DNA of 64,000 nucleotides from the NCBI GenBank assembly GCA_965223095.1, contig OZ244979.1, forward strand, positions 1,178,001 to 1,242,000, given 5' to 3'. Each line of letters starts with the position of its first letter. The first letter of the stretch is position 1. Shown here in pieces: positions 1 to 9,503 of this stretch. The translations under genes and the position numbers were made by a program. The stretch is from J054 sp965223095 (GTDB lineage: Bacteria; Pseudomonadota; Gammaproteobacteria; Steroidobacterales; GCA-2729495). The notes below the pieces were generated by a model. It did no database searches. It was given only the letters and a program-made list of their open reading frames with translations, and was not told the origin of the DNA.

Positions 1-83
1 AAAGTGGCGGCCAGGATATGTTTCTTGCGGCTAATGGCCTGGGGTACGGCGGCGCCGAGTACGCCTTGACTGATGGGGTCCAT
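1..83 (-). CDS. Inner-membrane metal-dependent hydrolase (YdjM/DUF457 type), N-terminal fragment
   Basis: An open frame starts at the ATG at 83 on the minus strand and runs off the window edge. Only 27 residues are visible, beginning MDPISQGVLGAAVPQAISR. This opening is typical of the YdjM-like membrane-bound metal-dependent hydrolases (DUF457), whose N-terminus carries a conserved MDPxSQGxLGAA signature. The rest, including the metal ligands and membrane segments, lies outside the window. It is 26 bases downstream of nnrS on the same strand, so the two may be cotranscribed. The family call rests on the short N-terminal motif only. Confidence 0.6.
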   Translation of the reverse strand, partial: MDPISQGVLGAAVPQAISRKKHILAAT

Positions 84-109
84 GCTTGAAGTTTATCTTT
101 GTGCCAAGG

Positions 110-1273
110 TCAACTCTGGTCCACCCGCGGTCCGCACAGTATGGGCCAGTAGACCCAGGCGAATAGCGCGAAGGTCACCATCCACATGGAGGCGGCGGTT
201 TCCACGGTATAGATATAGTAGGCGGGCCATAGCGGCCCAGAAAGCCGGATCACTGTGGTGAGCATCCACAATGTATATGCAAAAACCGTGAGCCGCGCCG
301 CATGCAGCGGCCGTCCGGTATGGCCAAGGGCAACGCGTGACATCATGGCAATGATCATGCCGGCAATGACGCCGATGGTCAGCGCATGCAGTGCGACGCT
401 GCTGGAATAACCGCTGAAAACGGCAAGGCCGGTGAGTGCATAACCGAGCGGAAACCACAAATACGCTAGATGCAAAATCAGTAGCAGTGGTTCGCGACGG
501 GTATGCAACCCCGACCAATGACTTAGACGAATCGCATGGGCGACGGCCGCGATCCACGCGATAGCCGCACTGGCTGGGTGCGCCGGTGCAAAGGTGATAG
601 CCAGGCCGGTAATGGCGGTCAAAATTAGCGCCGTATTGTCCACTGCGGCTAACGATCTTGGCAGCTTTTGAGTAGTTTTGCCGGTGGCGCGCATCCAATT
701 GGTCGTGAAACTCGGAATAATGCGACCGGCAATCACCGCCACCAATAGCAGTATCAGGTGCACAGCCAACAGTAAGGCTGTGCGCCGTAGCGCGGGATTG
801 ATGGCGTTGCCTAGATGGAATAACAAATTTAAGGCTGCGAACAGCGCCACTACCACCACCAGCGGCAGGTTGCGCTGGTTATTCGCCGCAATGACTTCGC
901 GGCCGAAAAAAATTGCCAGTAGGCAAGGGAATAACAGGTCTGCCACGGCCACGAGCATTGCCGGCCAGTGTGGCGAATACACCATGGCGATGCGGCCCAC
1001 AGACCAAGCGAATATCAGCCAAACGAGCTTAGCGTCCTTTATTGGCGGGCGACCCGTCCAAGTTGCTACCGCGGTCAGTGAGAACCCAGCAACCACGGCG
1101 AGCACAAAACCAAACACCATTTCATGGGCATGCCAAAGATATAGATTTGGAAAACCCGACATAGGGCCGATCCCCAAAAGCCCAATGGTCCAGAAAAAGA
1201 TCACGCCGAAGGCGCAAAATGATCCGATAAGGAAAAACGGTCGGAAGGCGACACTAAGTAGTGTTTGGAGCAT
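110..1273 (-). CDS. nnrS: NnrS family membrane protein
   Basis: A 387-residue protein that is almost entirely hydrophobic, with about 11-12 predicted membrane segments. NnrS proteins are heme- and copper-containing inner-membrane proteins linked to nitric oxide stress and denitrification. Family marks visible here are the N-terminal RPFFLIGSF, the LYLWHAHEMVFGF segment with two histidines (about residues 47-60), and HWSGLHTRREPLL in the middle with histidines typical of the family. Length fits the family. No nor or nir genes are visible nearby, so a role in denitrification is not supported here; NO tolerance is the usual inference. The start at 1273 places the conserved RPFFL motif right after the first residues, as in relatives. 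Confidence 0.88.
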   Translation of the reverse strand: MLQTLLSVAFRPFFLIGSFCAFGVIFFWTIGLLGIGPMSGFPNLYLWHAHEMVFGFVLAVVAGFSLTAVATWTGRPPIKDAKLVWLIFAWSVGRIAMVYSPHWPAMLVAVADLLFPCLLAIFFGREVIAANNQRNLPLVVVVALFAALNLLFHLGNAINPALRRTALLLAVHLILLLVAVIAGRIIPSFTTNWMRATGKTTQKLPRSLAAVDNTALILTAITGLAITFAPAHPASAAIAWIAAVAHAIRLSHWSGLHTRREPLLLILHLAYLWFPLGYALTGLAVFSGYSSSVALHALTIGVIAGMIIAMMSRVALGHTGRPLHAARLTVFAYTLWMLTTVIRLSGPLWPAYYIYTVETAASMWMVTFALFAWVYWPILCGPRVDQS

Positions 1274-1291
1274 GCTGTTGCTACGAGGTCG

Positions 1292-2674
1292 CTAGTATTT
1301 ATGTTCCAAGCTGTAGTCTAAGCTTAGCTGCTGTTCTCCGTCTCGCTTCGCCACCTGGCCGGCTTTAATAACAAACGGAACCTCCTTCAGCGTCTCGATT
1401 TTCGTCCTCGGATCTGCCAGTACCGCAATGATGTCTGCGGTGGTGCCAACTTCAATTGTTCCGGTTGTGTTGTCGATTTCAAACAACTCGGCAGCGACAA
1501 TGGTGGCGGAGCGGATAGCGTCCACTGGGGACATTCCGAGGCGGACCATTTCAGCCAGCTCGTCGGCATTCTCTCCGTGCGGATAGATGCCACAGTCTGT
1601 GCCGAATGCGATTTTTACTCCCAGTTGATAGGCAGTTTCGAACGCTTTGTTGGCGTCGCGCAGTGTGACTGAAATTGGCTCGCGGCCGCGCAAGAAGCGC
1701 TTAACCATGGAAGGCGGTTGTGCCACGGTGAGGGTCGGAATAAAAAAGACCTCGTTTGCCTTCATCAGCTTTAAGGTCTTTTCGTCGAGCAAGTAACCGT
1801 GTTCGATGCTGTCAACACCGGCGACGATGGCTTCTGCAATGGCGTTTGCCTCGTAAGCATGGGCCGTGACTTTGATACCGCGCTGATGCGCGGCGGTGAT
1901 GATGGCGGACATTTCATCAGCATTCATATGCTGCCGCAGGCCCGAATTAGAACTGAATCCGCCGGTGATCTTAATCTTAATTAGGTCTGCCCCAGCTTTT
2001 TGTAGATGTCTCGCCAGAGTTCGGCACTCATCCGCGCCGTCACAGATACCGGCCTTCGCTTTGGCATCTAAGTCGTTGTTTTCGGTGCCGTCGCCATGGC
2101 CCGCCGTTACCCCCACTGAAGGTCCGCTGGCAATAATCGTTGGTCCGGTAAATTTGCCGGCCTTGATGGCATCGCGAACCGCAAACACCGATTCGGGGTC
2201 AGAGCCGAGATCGCGAATGGTGGTGAAGCCAGCGTTCAGGTTGAGCTGGGCATTGATTAGGGCGTTGACGGTGGCGGCGCCGATTGCGGGTGTGCTGCTT
2301 ACGCTGGCGAAACTGCCTTGGTAGCTGCCGGTGGCCCGCGCTAAATGCACATGGGCATCCATGAGACCGGGCATGACGAAGTATTGCCGTAAATCGAGTA
2401 CTTCAATTTTCGCCTCGTTGCTATCTATCGCATCCGCCGACACATAGCCTGGCCTGATTTCGGCAATCTTGTCTTTGCGGACAATCACAGTGTGCTCGGC
2501 CAGCGACGCCTCTCCCGGAACGGCTAAAAGCTGACCGGCATGAATGATCAACAGCGTGTCGGGACGTTTGAGCTTTTTGGGGCCGAAAGGAAAACCCTGT
2601 GCCCATCCCGTTGACAGGCATGCACCGCAAAGGAGGACGAAGAGTAAATGTCTTATGAAAGTCGTTGGATTCAT
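1292..2674 (-). CDS. Secreted amidohydrolase (prolidase-like), copy 1
   Basis: A 460-residue metal-dependent amidohydrolase. The ATG at 2674 is preferred over a TTG one codon upstream. A signal peptide covers about residues 1-26 (LLFVLLCGACLSTGWAQG). Metal site residues of the amidohydrolase superfamily are visible, numbered from the upstream TTG (subtract one for the ATG): HxH in DAHVH (109/111), a candidate carboxylated lysine in LIKIKITGG (234 or 236), His in TAHAY (273), His in EHG (293) and Asp in FGTD (361). The closest described group is the Xaa-Pro dipeptidase/imidazolonepropionase-like set that cleaves N-acyl or dipeptide bonds. The substrate cannot be told from sequence. It lies 16 bases downstream of a paralog at 2691-4097, probably a tandem duplication expressed together. 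Confidence 0.85.
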   Translation of the reverse strand: MNPTTFIRHLLFVLLCGACLSTGWAQGFPFGPKKLKRPDTLLIIHAGQLLAVPGEASLAEHTVIVRKDKIAEIRPGYVSADAIDSNEAKIEVLDLRQYFVMPGLMDAHVHLARATGSYQGSFASVSSTPAIGAATVNALINAQLNLNAGFTTIRDLGSDPESVFAVRDAIKAGKFTGPTIIASGPSVGVTAGHGDGTENNDLDAKAKAGICDGADECRTLARHLQKAGADLIKIKITGGFSSNSGLRQHMNADEMSAIITAAHQRGIKVTAHAYEANAIAEAIVAGVDSIEHGYLLDEKTLKLMKANEVFFIPTLTVAQPPSMVKRFLRGREPISVTLRDANKAFETAYQLGVKIAFGTDCGIYPHGENADELAEMVRLGMSPVDAIRSATIVAAELFEIDNTTGTIEVGTTADIIAVLADPRTKIETLKEVPFVIKAGQVAKRDGEQQLSLDYSLEHKY

Positions 2675-2690
2675 CAATTATTTGTGGCCG

Positions 2691-4097
2691 CTAGAATTTG
2701 GTAGCCTTGCCGACGGGGCGGACGGTGATGCGCCCGTGATATTTGCCGTCTACTTTGACCACGACGCCGGATTTCATTACAAAATGAACGTCCCGCAACA
2801 AACCGATGTTTTCCAGCGGATTGCCGGCGACCGCGATGATGTCGGCAAGCTTACCGGGCTCTAGCGTGCCTAGTTTCTCGCTGAGGCCAAACAATTCTGC
2901 CGTTGCGACGGTGGCCGAGTGAATGGCATCCGCAGGCGACATACCCAGTGCGGTCATGACTTCAAATTCCAGGGCATTTTGCCCGTGATCGAAAATTCCA
3001 ACATCCGTGCCGAAGGCAATTTTCACACCTAAGGACAAGGCATTCTCAAAGGCTTTGAACTCGTCTCGCAGTGCCGCGCCTTTGCCGGTGCCGGCCATGT
3101 TGGCCCAGGCGGAAGGGCGGCTAATCAATAAAGTTGGCACCAAGTAAGTGCCTTGCGTTTGCATGGCGCGTAAGGTTTCTTCGTCGAGCAGCCAGCCGTG
3201 TTCAATGGAGTCGACGCCGGCATCGATGGCAACCCTGGCCGCATCGGCGGCGTAGGCATGGGCGGCTACCTTAATGCCGCGCTGCTGAGCGGTGCTGACA
3301 ATGCTCGAAATTTCCTCCGCGTCGAACTGCTGTTGAGTGCCGGTGGCCGACATAAACCCGCCCGTGGCGGTAAATTTGATCACATCGGCGCCTAAGCCGA
3401 TGTTATGGCGTGTCGCGACACGGCATTCAATTGGGCCGTCGCAAACGCCTTCGGCGCGGCGTAGCTCGGGATGCAATGATTCGGTGGCGCCAAAACCTTT
3501 ATCGCCGTGGCCACCTGTAGATGACAGGGTGGGACCCGCGGTCAAAATAGTCGGGCCGGGCAGCAGGCCCTGATTGATGGCATCGCGTAAGGCAAATACT
3601 GACTCATCGTTTGAACCCAGGTCTCGCACAGTCGTGAAACCGGCGGCTAGTGTGCGCTGGGCATAAACACTCCCGGTGAGACTTAAATCAGACTTGCTAA
3701 GGGATCCACCGCCGTGTTGTGCATTGCCAATAAAGGTACTGGGCTGCGCCATGATATGTACGTGGGCATCCATGAGTCCTGGTAAGACAAAAGCCCCGGA
3801 CAAATCAATGTATTCAACGGGCGACTTTAGCTCGGTGCCAATACGCTTTGGATCGCTGAAGCCCGGCTCTATTCGAAGTAGTTTTCCAGCCTTCACCACT
3901 AAGGTTTGCTGACTAAGTACAGCTTCGCCGGGAACGGGTAGAACCTGGCCCGCATGGATCACGATTAACTGCTTACCAAGGGTTGGACCGGTATGTGCGC
4001 CGGCGAATACCGTGACATGGGGTAAAGAGAGCGCCAGCCATAAGGCCAGCCACGGGAGTTTAGGACGAATACTTAGTGGCTTGATGCGGTTTTTCAT
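2691..4097 (-). CDS. Secreted amidohydrolase (prolidase-like), copy 2
   Basis: A 468-residue paralog of the downstream amidohydrolase, with matching segments such as HAGQxLxVPGEA, GFTTxRDLGS, HAYxADA and SIEHG. A signal peptide or membrane anchor covers about residues 13-33. The binuclear metal site looks intact: HxH in DAHVH (112/114), Lys in DVIKF (241), His in AAHAY (280), His in EHG (300) and Asp in FGTD near 365. It carries extra sequence after the HxH motif (GGGSLSKSDLSL) relative to its neighbour, which may alter the active-site entrance. Likely a periplasmic peptidase or amidase. Start ATG at 4097. It ends 16 bases before copy 1 begins. The substrate is unknown. Confidence 0.85.
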   Translation of the reverse strand: MKNRIKPLSIRPKLPWLALWLALSLPHVTVFAGAHTGPTLGKQLIVIHAGQVLPVPGEAVLSQQTLVVKAGKLLRIEPGFSDPKRIGTELKSPVEYIDLSGAFVLPGLMDAHVHIMAQPSTFIGNAQHGGGSLSKSDLSLTGSVYAQRTLAAGFTTVRDLGSNDESVFALRDAINQGLLPGPTILTAGPTLSSTGGHGDKGFGATESLHPELRRAEGVCDGPIECRVATRHNIGLGADVIKFTATGGFMSATGTQQQFDAEEISSIVSTAQQRGIKVAAHAYAADAARVAIDAGVDSIEHGWLLDEETLRAMQTQGTYLVPTLLISRPSAWANMAGTGKGAALRDEFKAFENALSLGVKIAFGTDVGIFDHGQNALEFEVMTALGMSPADAIHSATVATAELFGLSEKLGTLEPGKLADIIAVAGNPLENIGLLRDVHFVMKSGVVVKVDGKYHGRITVRPVGKATKF

Positions 4098-4109
4098 TAA
4101 GCGACTAAC

Positions 4110-4640
4110 TTAGGCGGACTTCCCACGCTCAATCGCGGCCGAGATCATTGAACGCGCCACTTCCGCGTCTTGCCAGTCACCAATTTTTACCCACTTGCTG
4201 GGTTCCAGGTCTTTATAGTGTTCGAAAAAATGTTCGATTTGTTGCAAGGTAATCTTAGGCAGGTCCGAGAAGTTGTTCACATGGTCATAGCGAGCGGTCA
4301 ACCTATGTGATGGTACGGCGATGACTTTTTCATCCATGCCGGCATTATCTTCCATGATCAATACACCAATGGGTTGCACATTAATGACGCAGCCGGGCGC
4401 TAGCGCGCGGGTATTACAGACCAATACATCAATGGGGTCGCCGTCTTCCGAAAGCGTATGCGGCACAAAACCGTAGTTGCCTGGATACGACATAGGCGTA
4501 TATAGGAAGCGATCAACCACAAGCGTGCCAGCATTCTTATCAAGCTCATATTTAATCGGCTGTCCGCCCAAGGGCACTTCGATGATAACGTTTATGTCGT
4601 TTGGCGGATTTTCGCCGATGGTAATGGCATCGATTCTCAT
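4110..4640 (-). CDS. ppa: Inorganic pyrophosphatase
   Basis: A soluble family I inorganic pyrophosphatase of 176 residues that hydrolyses PPi to two phosphates with Mg2+ and pulls biosynthetic reactions forward. Family marks include [19 protein letters not shown] near the start, [20 protein letters not shown], and the active-site aspartate segment [10 protein letters not shown]. The DxxxxD-type region around [13 protein letters not shown] is also present. I chose the ATG at 4640 rather than the first in-frame ATG at 4676: MRIDAI matches the family N-terminus, the length is then the usual ~176, and AGAG lies just upstream. The longer form would overlap the lipoprotein gene upstream by 14 bases. 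Confidence 0.93.
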   Translation of the reverse strand: MRIDAITIGENPPNDINVIIEVPLGGQPIKYELDKNAGTLVVDRFLYTPMSYPGNYGFVPHTLSEDGDPIDVLVCNTRALAPGCVINVQPIGVLIMEDNAGMDEKVIAVPSHRLTARYDHVNNFSDLPKITLQQIEHFFEHYKDLEPSKWVKIGDWQDAEVARSMISAAIERGKSA

Positions 4641-4662
4641 AATCTCTGACCGTGAAAAAAAA

Positions 4663-5148
4663 TCATGTGCGTTCACAATCCTCAGCGAGTGCGCCCGTTA
4701 GAGGTAGAACATTAGCGTCGCTTGGGCATATCCAGCTAGTGGGCTCGGATCCGTCGGAACTCGTGATACACGTCCAGTTTTCGTCTAAACCCGGCCTGTC
4801 GCAACTTACTCGGATTCCGGACGAGCAACCGAAGTCATAAGACAGCAGTTCATCCGTCGTCGTTGGCAATGATTGCCGGGTTCTAGGCCGTATGAGTAAT
4901 TCGCAGGAGAAATCCTTGCGTTGTACGAATTTCCAGCCGCAGCCCGCAAACCCGGCAAATGCATCACCGCCTCCCTCAATATCCACCGTACTGATATCTC
5001 TTTCTAGGCGGTCGCAGATAGGTTCATCGATTATTACTCTAGGCTCTGTGTAGATATTGCCAGCGGTAAATCGCGCGTCACCCGCTATGGGTTGGCAAGC
5101 AGCTATCCACAACAATGCCGATAGTAATAGCAGTGGACGGATACTCAT
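4663..5148 (-). CDS. Small hypothetical lipoprotein
   Basis: A 161-residue protein of unknown function. The N-terminus is a lipoprotein signal ([18 protein letters not shown]) with lipobox cysteine at residue 18, so it is probably membrane-anchored in the periplasm. The mature part has about nine further cysteines, suggesting disulphides (for example [44 protein letters not shown]). A strong Shine-Dalgarno AAGGAGG sits five to six bases before the ATG, which supports the start. It ends 22 bases before ppa. I do not recognise a domain. Confidence 0.65.
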   Translation of the reverse strand: MSIRPLLLLSALLWIAACQPIAGDARFTAGNIYTEPRVIIDEPICDRLERDISTVDIEGGGDAFAGFAGCGWKFVQRKDFSCELLIRPRTRQSLPTTTDELLSYDFGCSSGIRVSCDRPGLDENWTCITSSDGSEPTSWICPSDANVLPLTGALAEDCERT

Positions 5149-5204
5149 GGCGACCTCCTTGCTGTGTTCACCGATACGACCAGCGGCACGAAGTATACTT
5201 GAGG

Positions 5205-5220
5205 CACCCTGACTAGGGTG
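5205..5220. repeat. Small inverted repeat between RND operon and lipoprotein gene
   Basis: A perfect 6-bp stem CACCCT/AGGGTG with a 4-base loop lies just beyond the end of the RND permease and upstream of the small lipoprotein gene. It has no T-run on either side, so it is not a convincing intrinsic terminator. A TATACT hexamer directly downstream on the minus strand could be a -10 box for the lipoprotein gene, without a good -35. Confidence 0.3.
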
Positions 5221-5248
5221 AAGCGCGATCTAAGGTGATTGCAATAAC

Positions 5249-8200
5249 TTAGCCGTTTGCCGCCAGCGCGTTTCCCTTTCGCTTCTCGTCTCGCAATCGA
5301 TCCCGCAAACTGGCCATCAACGAATAGGCTGCTGGCACGACAATTAGCGACAACAGTGTTGAGGTCAACAAGCCACCGATAACCGCGACGCCCAAAGGCG
5401 CGCGAAAGCTGCCATCCGCGCCGAAACCTAGGGCTATGGGCAGCATACCAGCGCCCATGGCGACGGTGGTCATGATCACCGGACGGGCGCGTTTATGGCA
5501 AGCATCAACCAGCGCAGCGTGACGGTTAAGGCCCGCACGTTCGCCGATAATCGCGTAGTCGACAATCAGGATAGAATTCTTGACCGCGATGCCCGATAGC
5601 GTCAGCAGGCCGACGAGTGCCGGCAAAGATAGCGCGTAGCCGCTTAGCAAGAGCGCGCCGAAGGCTCCGGCTCCGCATAAGGGCACGGCGGCAAGAATAA
5701 CCAGCGGTTGCGATGTGCTGTGGAAAAGCAGCAGCAATACCACATAGATGCTCACCAGGCCTGCCAGAATAGCGACTAAGAATCCGAGTAGCAGTTCACC
5801 CAGTGCCTCTACGTCGCCGGTGGGCACAAAGCGAACGCCGGCCGGTAAGTTTTTTAGCGCCGGCAGGGCGTTAATTTTCTCCAGCAATAGTCCCACCGGC
5901 TGGCCGTTGGTTTCAGCGGTGATCGCGATTTTTCGTTCGCGGTTCAGTCGATCGATTTGAGCAGGGCCGCTACCCTCGGTAATGCTTGCCACAGCATTTA
6001 GCGGGACACTGCCGCTCCGCGAGGGCACCCGCAGTAGCCCCAGTTGTGTGACGTCAGTCAAGGCTGCTTCGTCTAGCTGCACACGAATGGGGATTTGTCG
6101 TTCCGGCAGATTGAGTTTCGCCAGTTTTTGGCGGAAATCGCCGGAGGTCGCAATGCGCGCGGCTTCGGCAATATCGGCAGTGGCCACACCGAGGTCGGCG
6201 GCGCGGGCAGCATCAGGAATGATGAGTACCTGGGGTTCCAGCAGCGAAGCGGATGAACTCACGCTGCCTAGTCCTGGTACCGACCGGACCTCGGCCTCGA
6301 CCTGGCGTGCCGCCAGTAGCAAGGGGCCGGGATCTTGGCCGGCTAGCACCACGTCGAGCTTGCGGCCGGGACCGACACCGGAGAAGGCGAAACGTACGCC
6401 GGGTACGTCGGTGAGTTGCTGGCGAATTTCGGCTTCTAGCTCGACCACGCTTTTAGTGGCGTCCGAATCGAAGGTGATAATCAATGTTGCTTTGCGGTTG
6501 TCATTGCTAAACCCACCTTCGTAGCCCAAGCCTGCGACGGCGCCCACGCGAGTGAACACGCTGGTAACCTCGGGTACCCGTTCTACTTGAGCCCGCGCTT
6601 GTTTCGAGACCGCGGCGGTTTCATCCAGGCTGACGCCTGGCGCCAGTTCCATGGTCAACTTTGTGTTGGTGGCGTCTTGCGGCGGCAAGAAAGTCGTCGG
6701 AATCAACGGCACGAGGGCCAGAGAAGCCAAGAAGATGCCCAGCGCGAAGACGAGTGTTCGGCCGCGATGGCGCAGCGCCGCGTCAACCCAGCGTAGATAA
6801 GCGGGCATCCACTTGGGGTCTGCGTGTTCATGGCGCATTTCGCCCAGGTAGCGGGCCGCGAGCATGGGCGTGAGCAAGCGTGCCACCAGTAATGAACACA
6901 GCACCGCCGTGGCGGCGGTCCAACCGAATTCGCTGAAGAACAAGCCGATTTCGCCGGGTATAAAAGCGACCGGTACAAACACTGCCGCCAGGGTCACCGA
7001 CGTTGCGATGACGGCCAGGCCAATTTCATCCGTGGCATCTAGTGCGGCCGCCTCGGCGGATTTGCCCATGGCCCGGTGGCGCGCAATGTTTTCGACTTCA
7101 ACGATGGCGTCGTCTACGAGAATGCCGATAACCACGGCGAAAGCCAGCAGCGAGAGCAAGTTGAGGCTAAATCCAAACCAGCTCATGACGGCGAAGGTCG
7201 GAATAACTGATAAGGGTAAGGCTACAGCGCAGATCCAGGTGGCGCGCCAGTCGCGTAGAAAAAACCAGACCACCGCCACGGCCAGGACTGCGCCTTCTAG
7301 CAACATGACCAGTGATGCTTGGTAGGAGTTTTGCGGCGCCTCAACTTGCGAGTCCACTTCAACGAACTTGATATGCGGGTGGCTTGCGCGCAGTTTTTCA
7401 ATAGCGGAACGTAGGCGGTGGCCGACCGCTACTTCACTGGTGCCTTTGGCGCGCTGCACAGCAAAGGAAACGACCTCTTCGCCATTTAGCAGCGCCTTAT
7501 CCTTGGGTTCGGCGAAGGCATCCATGACGGTGGCGATATCCGATAGTCTCACCGAACGTCCGTCGGGCAATGCGATTGGGAAGTTCTTCAGTTCGGCTGC
7601 GCTCTTGACCGCGGCTAATGTGCGCACCGCTTGCTGGCCGCCGCCGAGGGTAGTACGGCCACCAGAGAGTTCCACTTGTATTCGCGCCAGTTGCGCCGAA
7701 ACCGTGCCAGCCGTGATCCCATAGGCTTGCAGCACGTCGGGGCGCAGAGCGACGCGAACTTCGCGGTCGACGCCCCCGACCCGGAAAAACTCTCCCATGC
7801 CGGCTACCTCGAACATGGCCTTGCGTACTGTGTCATCGACGAACCAACTTAGCTCATCGGCGGCCAGGCGATCAGAGATCACTGCATAGGATAAGAGCGT
7901 GCCGCCAATGGCGTTGACGCGGGCAACCTCCGGTTCGTCGATTTCCACGGGCAGGTCGGCGCGAATGCGGTCCACCGCGTCACGCGTTTGTTCGATGGCT
8001 AGATTCATATCGCGATCTAGGTCGAACTGAATACGCGTAGCTGATCGGCCCTCGGTGATGGTCGACAAAATTTTGTCCACATCTACCAGGGTTGCCAAAG
8101 CGTCTTCTATTTTTCGCGTGACGTCGGTTTCTAGCTGCGCCGGGGTGGCGCCGGGTAAAGTCACATTGACCGTAATCTCCGGCACTTTGAAGTCGGGTAG

Positions 8201-8308
8201 CACAGAAATTGCCAAGTTTCGCCAGCCGATCAGGCCGGCCAGACACATGATTACAAAAATGATTATCGCGGCGACGGGGTATTTCACACCCCAGCGGGAG
8301 ACGTTCAT
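5249..8308 (-). CDS. RND efflux pump permease (AcrB/MexF-like)
   Basis: A 1019-residue inner-membrane proton-driven RND transporter. It shows the twofold plan of the family: TM1, a large periplasmic loop, TM2-6, TM7, a second loop and TM8-12. The proton-relay pair is visible in TM4 as VVIGILVDDAIVEVEN (two adjacent aspartates). Other family marks are SVLPDFKVPEITV near the N-terminus, PVAFIPGEIG and GIAVKNSILIVDYA in the second half. The pattern is the hydrophobe/amphiphile or multidrug type rather than the heavy-metal CzcA type. It overlaps the adaptor gene by 4 bases (ATGA), so the two are one operon. No outer-membrane channel gene is beside it; a TolC elsewhere is presumably used. The cargo is unknown. 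Confidence 0.93.
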   Translation of the reverse strand: MNVSRWGVKYPVAAIIIFVIMCLAGLIGWRNLAISVLPDFKVPEITVNVTLPGATPAQLETDVTRKIEDALATLVDVDKILSTITEGRSATRIQFDLDRDMNLAIEQTRDAVDRIRADLPVEIDEPEVARVNAIGGTLLSYAVISDRLAADELSWFVDDTVRKAMFEVAGMGEFFRVGGVDREVRVALRPDVLQAYGITAGTVSAQLARIQVELSGGRTTLGGGQQAVRTLAAVKSAAELKNFPIALPDGRSVRLSDIATVMDAFAEPKDKALLNGEEVVSFAVQRAKGTSEVAVGHRLRSAIEKLRASHPHIKFVEVDSQVEAPQNSYQASLVMLLEGAVLAVAVVWFFLRDWRATWICAVALPLSVIPTFAVMSWFGFSLNLLSLLAFAVVIGILVDDAIVEVENIARHRAMGKSAEAAALDATDEIGLAVIATSVTLAAVFVPVAFIPGEIGLFFSEFGWTAATAVLCSLLVARLLTPMLAARYLGEMRHEHADPKWMPAYLRWVDAALRHRGRTLVFALGIFLASLALVPLIPTTFLPPQDATNTKLTMELAPGVSLDETAAVSKQARAQVERVPEVTSVFTRVGAVAGLGYEGGFSNDNRKATLIITFDSDATKSVVELEAEIRQQLTDVPGVRFAFSGVGPGRKLDVVLAGQDPGPLLLAARQVEAEVRSVPGLGSVSSSASLLEPQVLIIPDAARAADLGVATADIAEAARIATSGDFRQKLAKLNLPERQIPIRVQLDEAALTDVTQLGLLRVPSRSGSVPLNAVASITEGSGPAQIDRLNRERKIAITAETNGQPVGLLLEKINALPALKNLPAGVRFVPTGDVEALGELLLGFLVAILAGLVSIYVVLLLLFHSTSQPLVILAAVPLCGAGAFGALLLSGYALSLPALVGLLTLSGIAVKNSILIVDYAIIGERAGLNRHAALVDACHKRARPVIMTTVAMGAGMLPIALGFGADGSFRAPLGVAVIGGLLTSTLLSLIVVPAAYSLMASLRDRLRDEKRKGNALAANG

Positions 8309-9438
8309 TGCGCCGCCGATGAATTTTCTTTGTCAGTGGCCTCGCGAACAATGTCGTCGTCACTCAAGAAGCCTGCGCCACTACGCACGACGCGTTCTTC
8401 GGCCTGCAAGCCGTCTATTACTTCGGTTAGATCGCCGTATTGAATGCCCGTAATAATGCGCCGGCGCTCCACCTGTAACAGCTTGCCGCCGCCTTCAGCC
8501 ACCCGGCTGACCACAAACACATAGGGAAAGCCATCGCGAAACACCACGGACTCCCGGGGTAAGACCTGTGCCTTGGCTTCGCCAAGAAAGATGCGACCCT
8601 GGGCGAACATCCCGGCCCGCAACGAACCCGGCTCGGGCAGGTCGGCGTACAACAAACCGTTGCGGCTGTTCGGGTCCACGGCGGGTGAAACCGTGCGCAC
8701 GGTTCCATTCACCGTTTCCCCGTTAGGTGCGGTCAGGATGACGGTGGCACTTTGCTGCACTCGGGTGAGATCACGTTCGGCCAGTTCGGCACGCCACTCC
8801 AGCCGGCCTTGGCGAATCAGGCGCAGCAATTCGTTGCCGGTGGTGATGACCTGACCGGGCTGCACGCTGCGTGCGGAAATCACGCCGGCATCGGGGGCTT
8901 TGAGTGTCGCGAAACTGAGCTTTAGGCGGGCCTCTTCAAGATTGGCCTTTGCCGTGGTCAATTGTGCTTCTGCATTGAGCCGGTCGGCACGTAGCTGGTC
9001 AAGCTCGCTGGTCGACACCAAACCTTGTGCCACCAGCGATTCGGCACGCTCAGCATTGGCTCGCGCCAGCGCTAGCCCGGCTTTTGCCTGTGCCAGGCTG
9101 GCCTCGGCCTGGCGAGCCTGAACTTTAAGTGTGCGACGATCTAGCTGCACTAAGGTCTGGCCGGCTTGCACTTGATCGCCGACCTCAACCAACACTTCGG
9201 CGGCTCGAATACCCGATAGCTCAACACCTAGGGTCATTTCCTGCCAGGCGGCCACGGAACCCGAGGCCACCAGATCGCGAACGATGTTGCGTGTTTGTGG
9301 GGCGACGGTTGTCACGACCAAGCTGGCCGTGGGACCGGCTGGGGGCGCAGCCGTTTCCGCGCCGCAGCCGGTGAGTAGGCTATGCAGCAGCGCGGGTAAC
9401 AGCCACGTGAGTGGGCGGGTAAAATTCGCTTGGGGCAC
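8305..9438 (-). CDS. RND efflux periplasmic adaptor (membrane fusion lipoprotein)
   Basis: A 377-residue adaptor that bridges the RND permease at 5249-8308 to an outer-membrane channel. The start codon is GTG at 9438. A lipoprotein signal ends in LLTGC (Cys near residue 25). The order is a lipoyl-like half (VEVGDQVQAGQTLVQLD), a long alanine-rich coiled-coil hairpin (about residues 105-170, with AEASLAQAKAGLALA), the second lipoyl half (APDAGVISARSVQPGQVI), and a beta-barrel and membrane-proximal domain (TVRTVSPAVDPNSRNGLLYADLP). Length and layout fit the HlyD/MFP family. It is the first gene of the two-gene pump operon. Confidence 0.92.
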   Translation of the reverse strand: MPQANFTRPLTWLLPALLHSLLTGCGAETAAPPAGPTASLVVTTVAPQTRNIVRDLVASGSVAAWQEMTLGVELSGIRAAEVLVEVGDQVQAGQTLVQLDRRTLKVQARQAEASLAQAKAGLALARANAERAESLVAQGLVSTSELDQLRADRLNAEAQLTTAKANLEEARLKLSFATLKAPDAGVISARSVQPGQVITTGNELLRLIRQGRLEWRAELAERDLTRVQQSATVILTAPNGETVNGTVRTVSPAVDPNSRNGLLYADLPEPGSLRAGMFAQGRIFLGEAKAQVLPRESVVFRDGFPYVFVVSRVAEGGGKLLQVERRRIITGIQYGDLTEVIDGLQAEERVVRSGAGFLSDDDIVREATDKENSSAAQ

Positions 9439-9503
9439 GGGTGCGGCAGCTATCGACGAAGGGTCGGTAAGTTTAGCCTAGTCGAGCTGCGCGGCGTGCT
9501 GGT

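Noticed and set aside
93..698. 201-residue open frame overlapping the nnrS gene
   Set aside because: It is in another frame on the same strand as a clear NnrS membrane protein, has no family match and is rich in Arg, Cys and His as expected for an out-of-frame reading.
678..1295. 205-residue open frame on the plus strand opposite nnrS
   Set aside because: Antisense shadow of nnrS with basic, low-complexity composition and no ribosome site.
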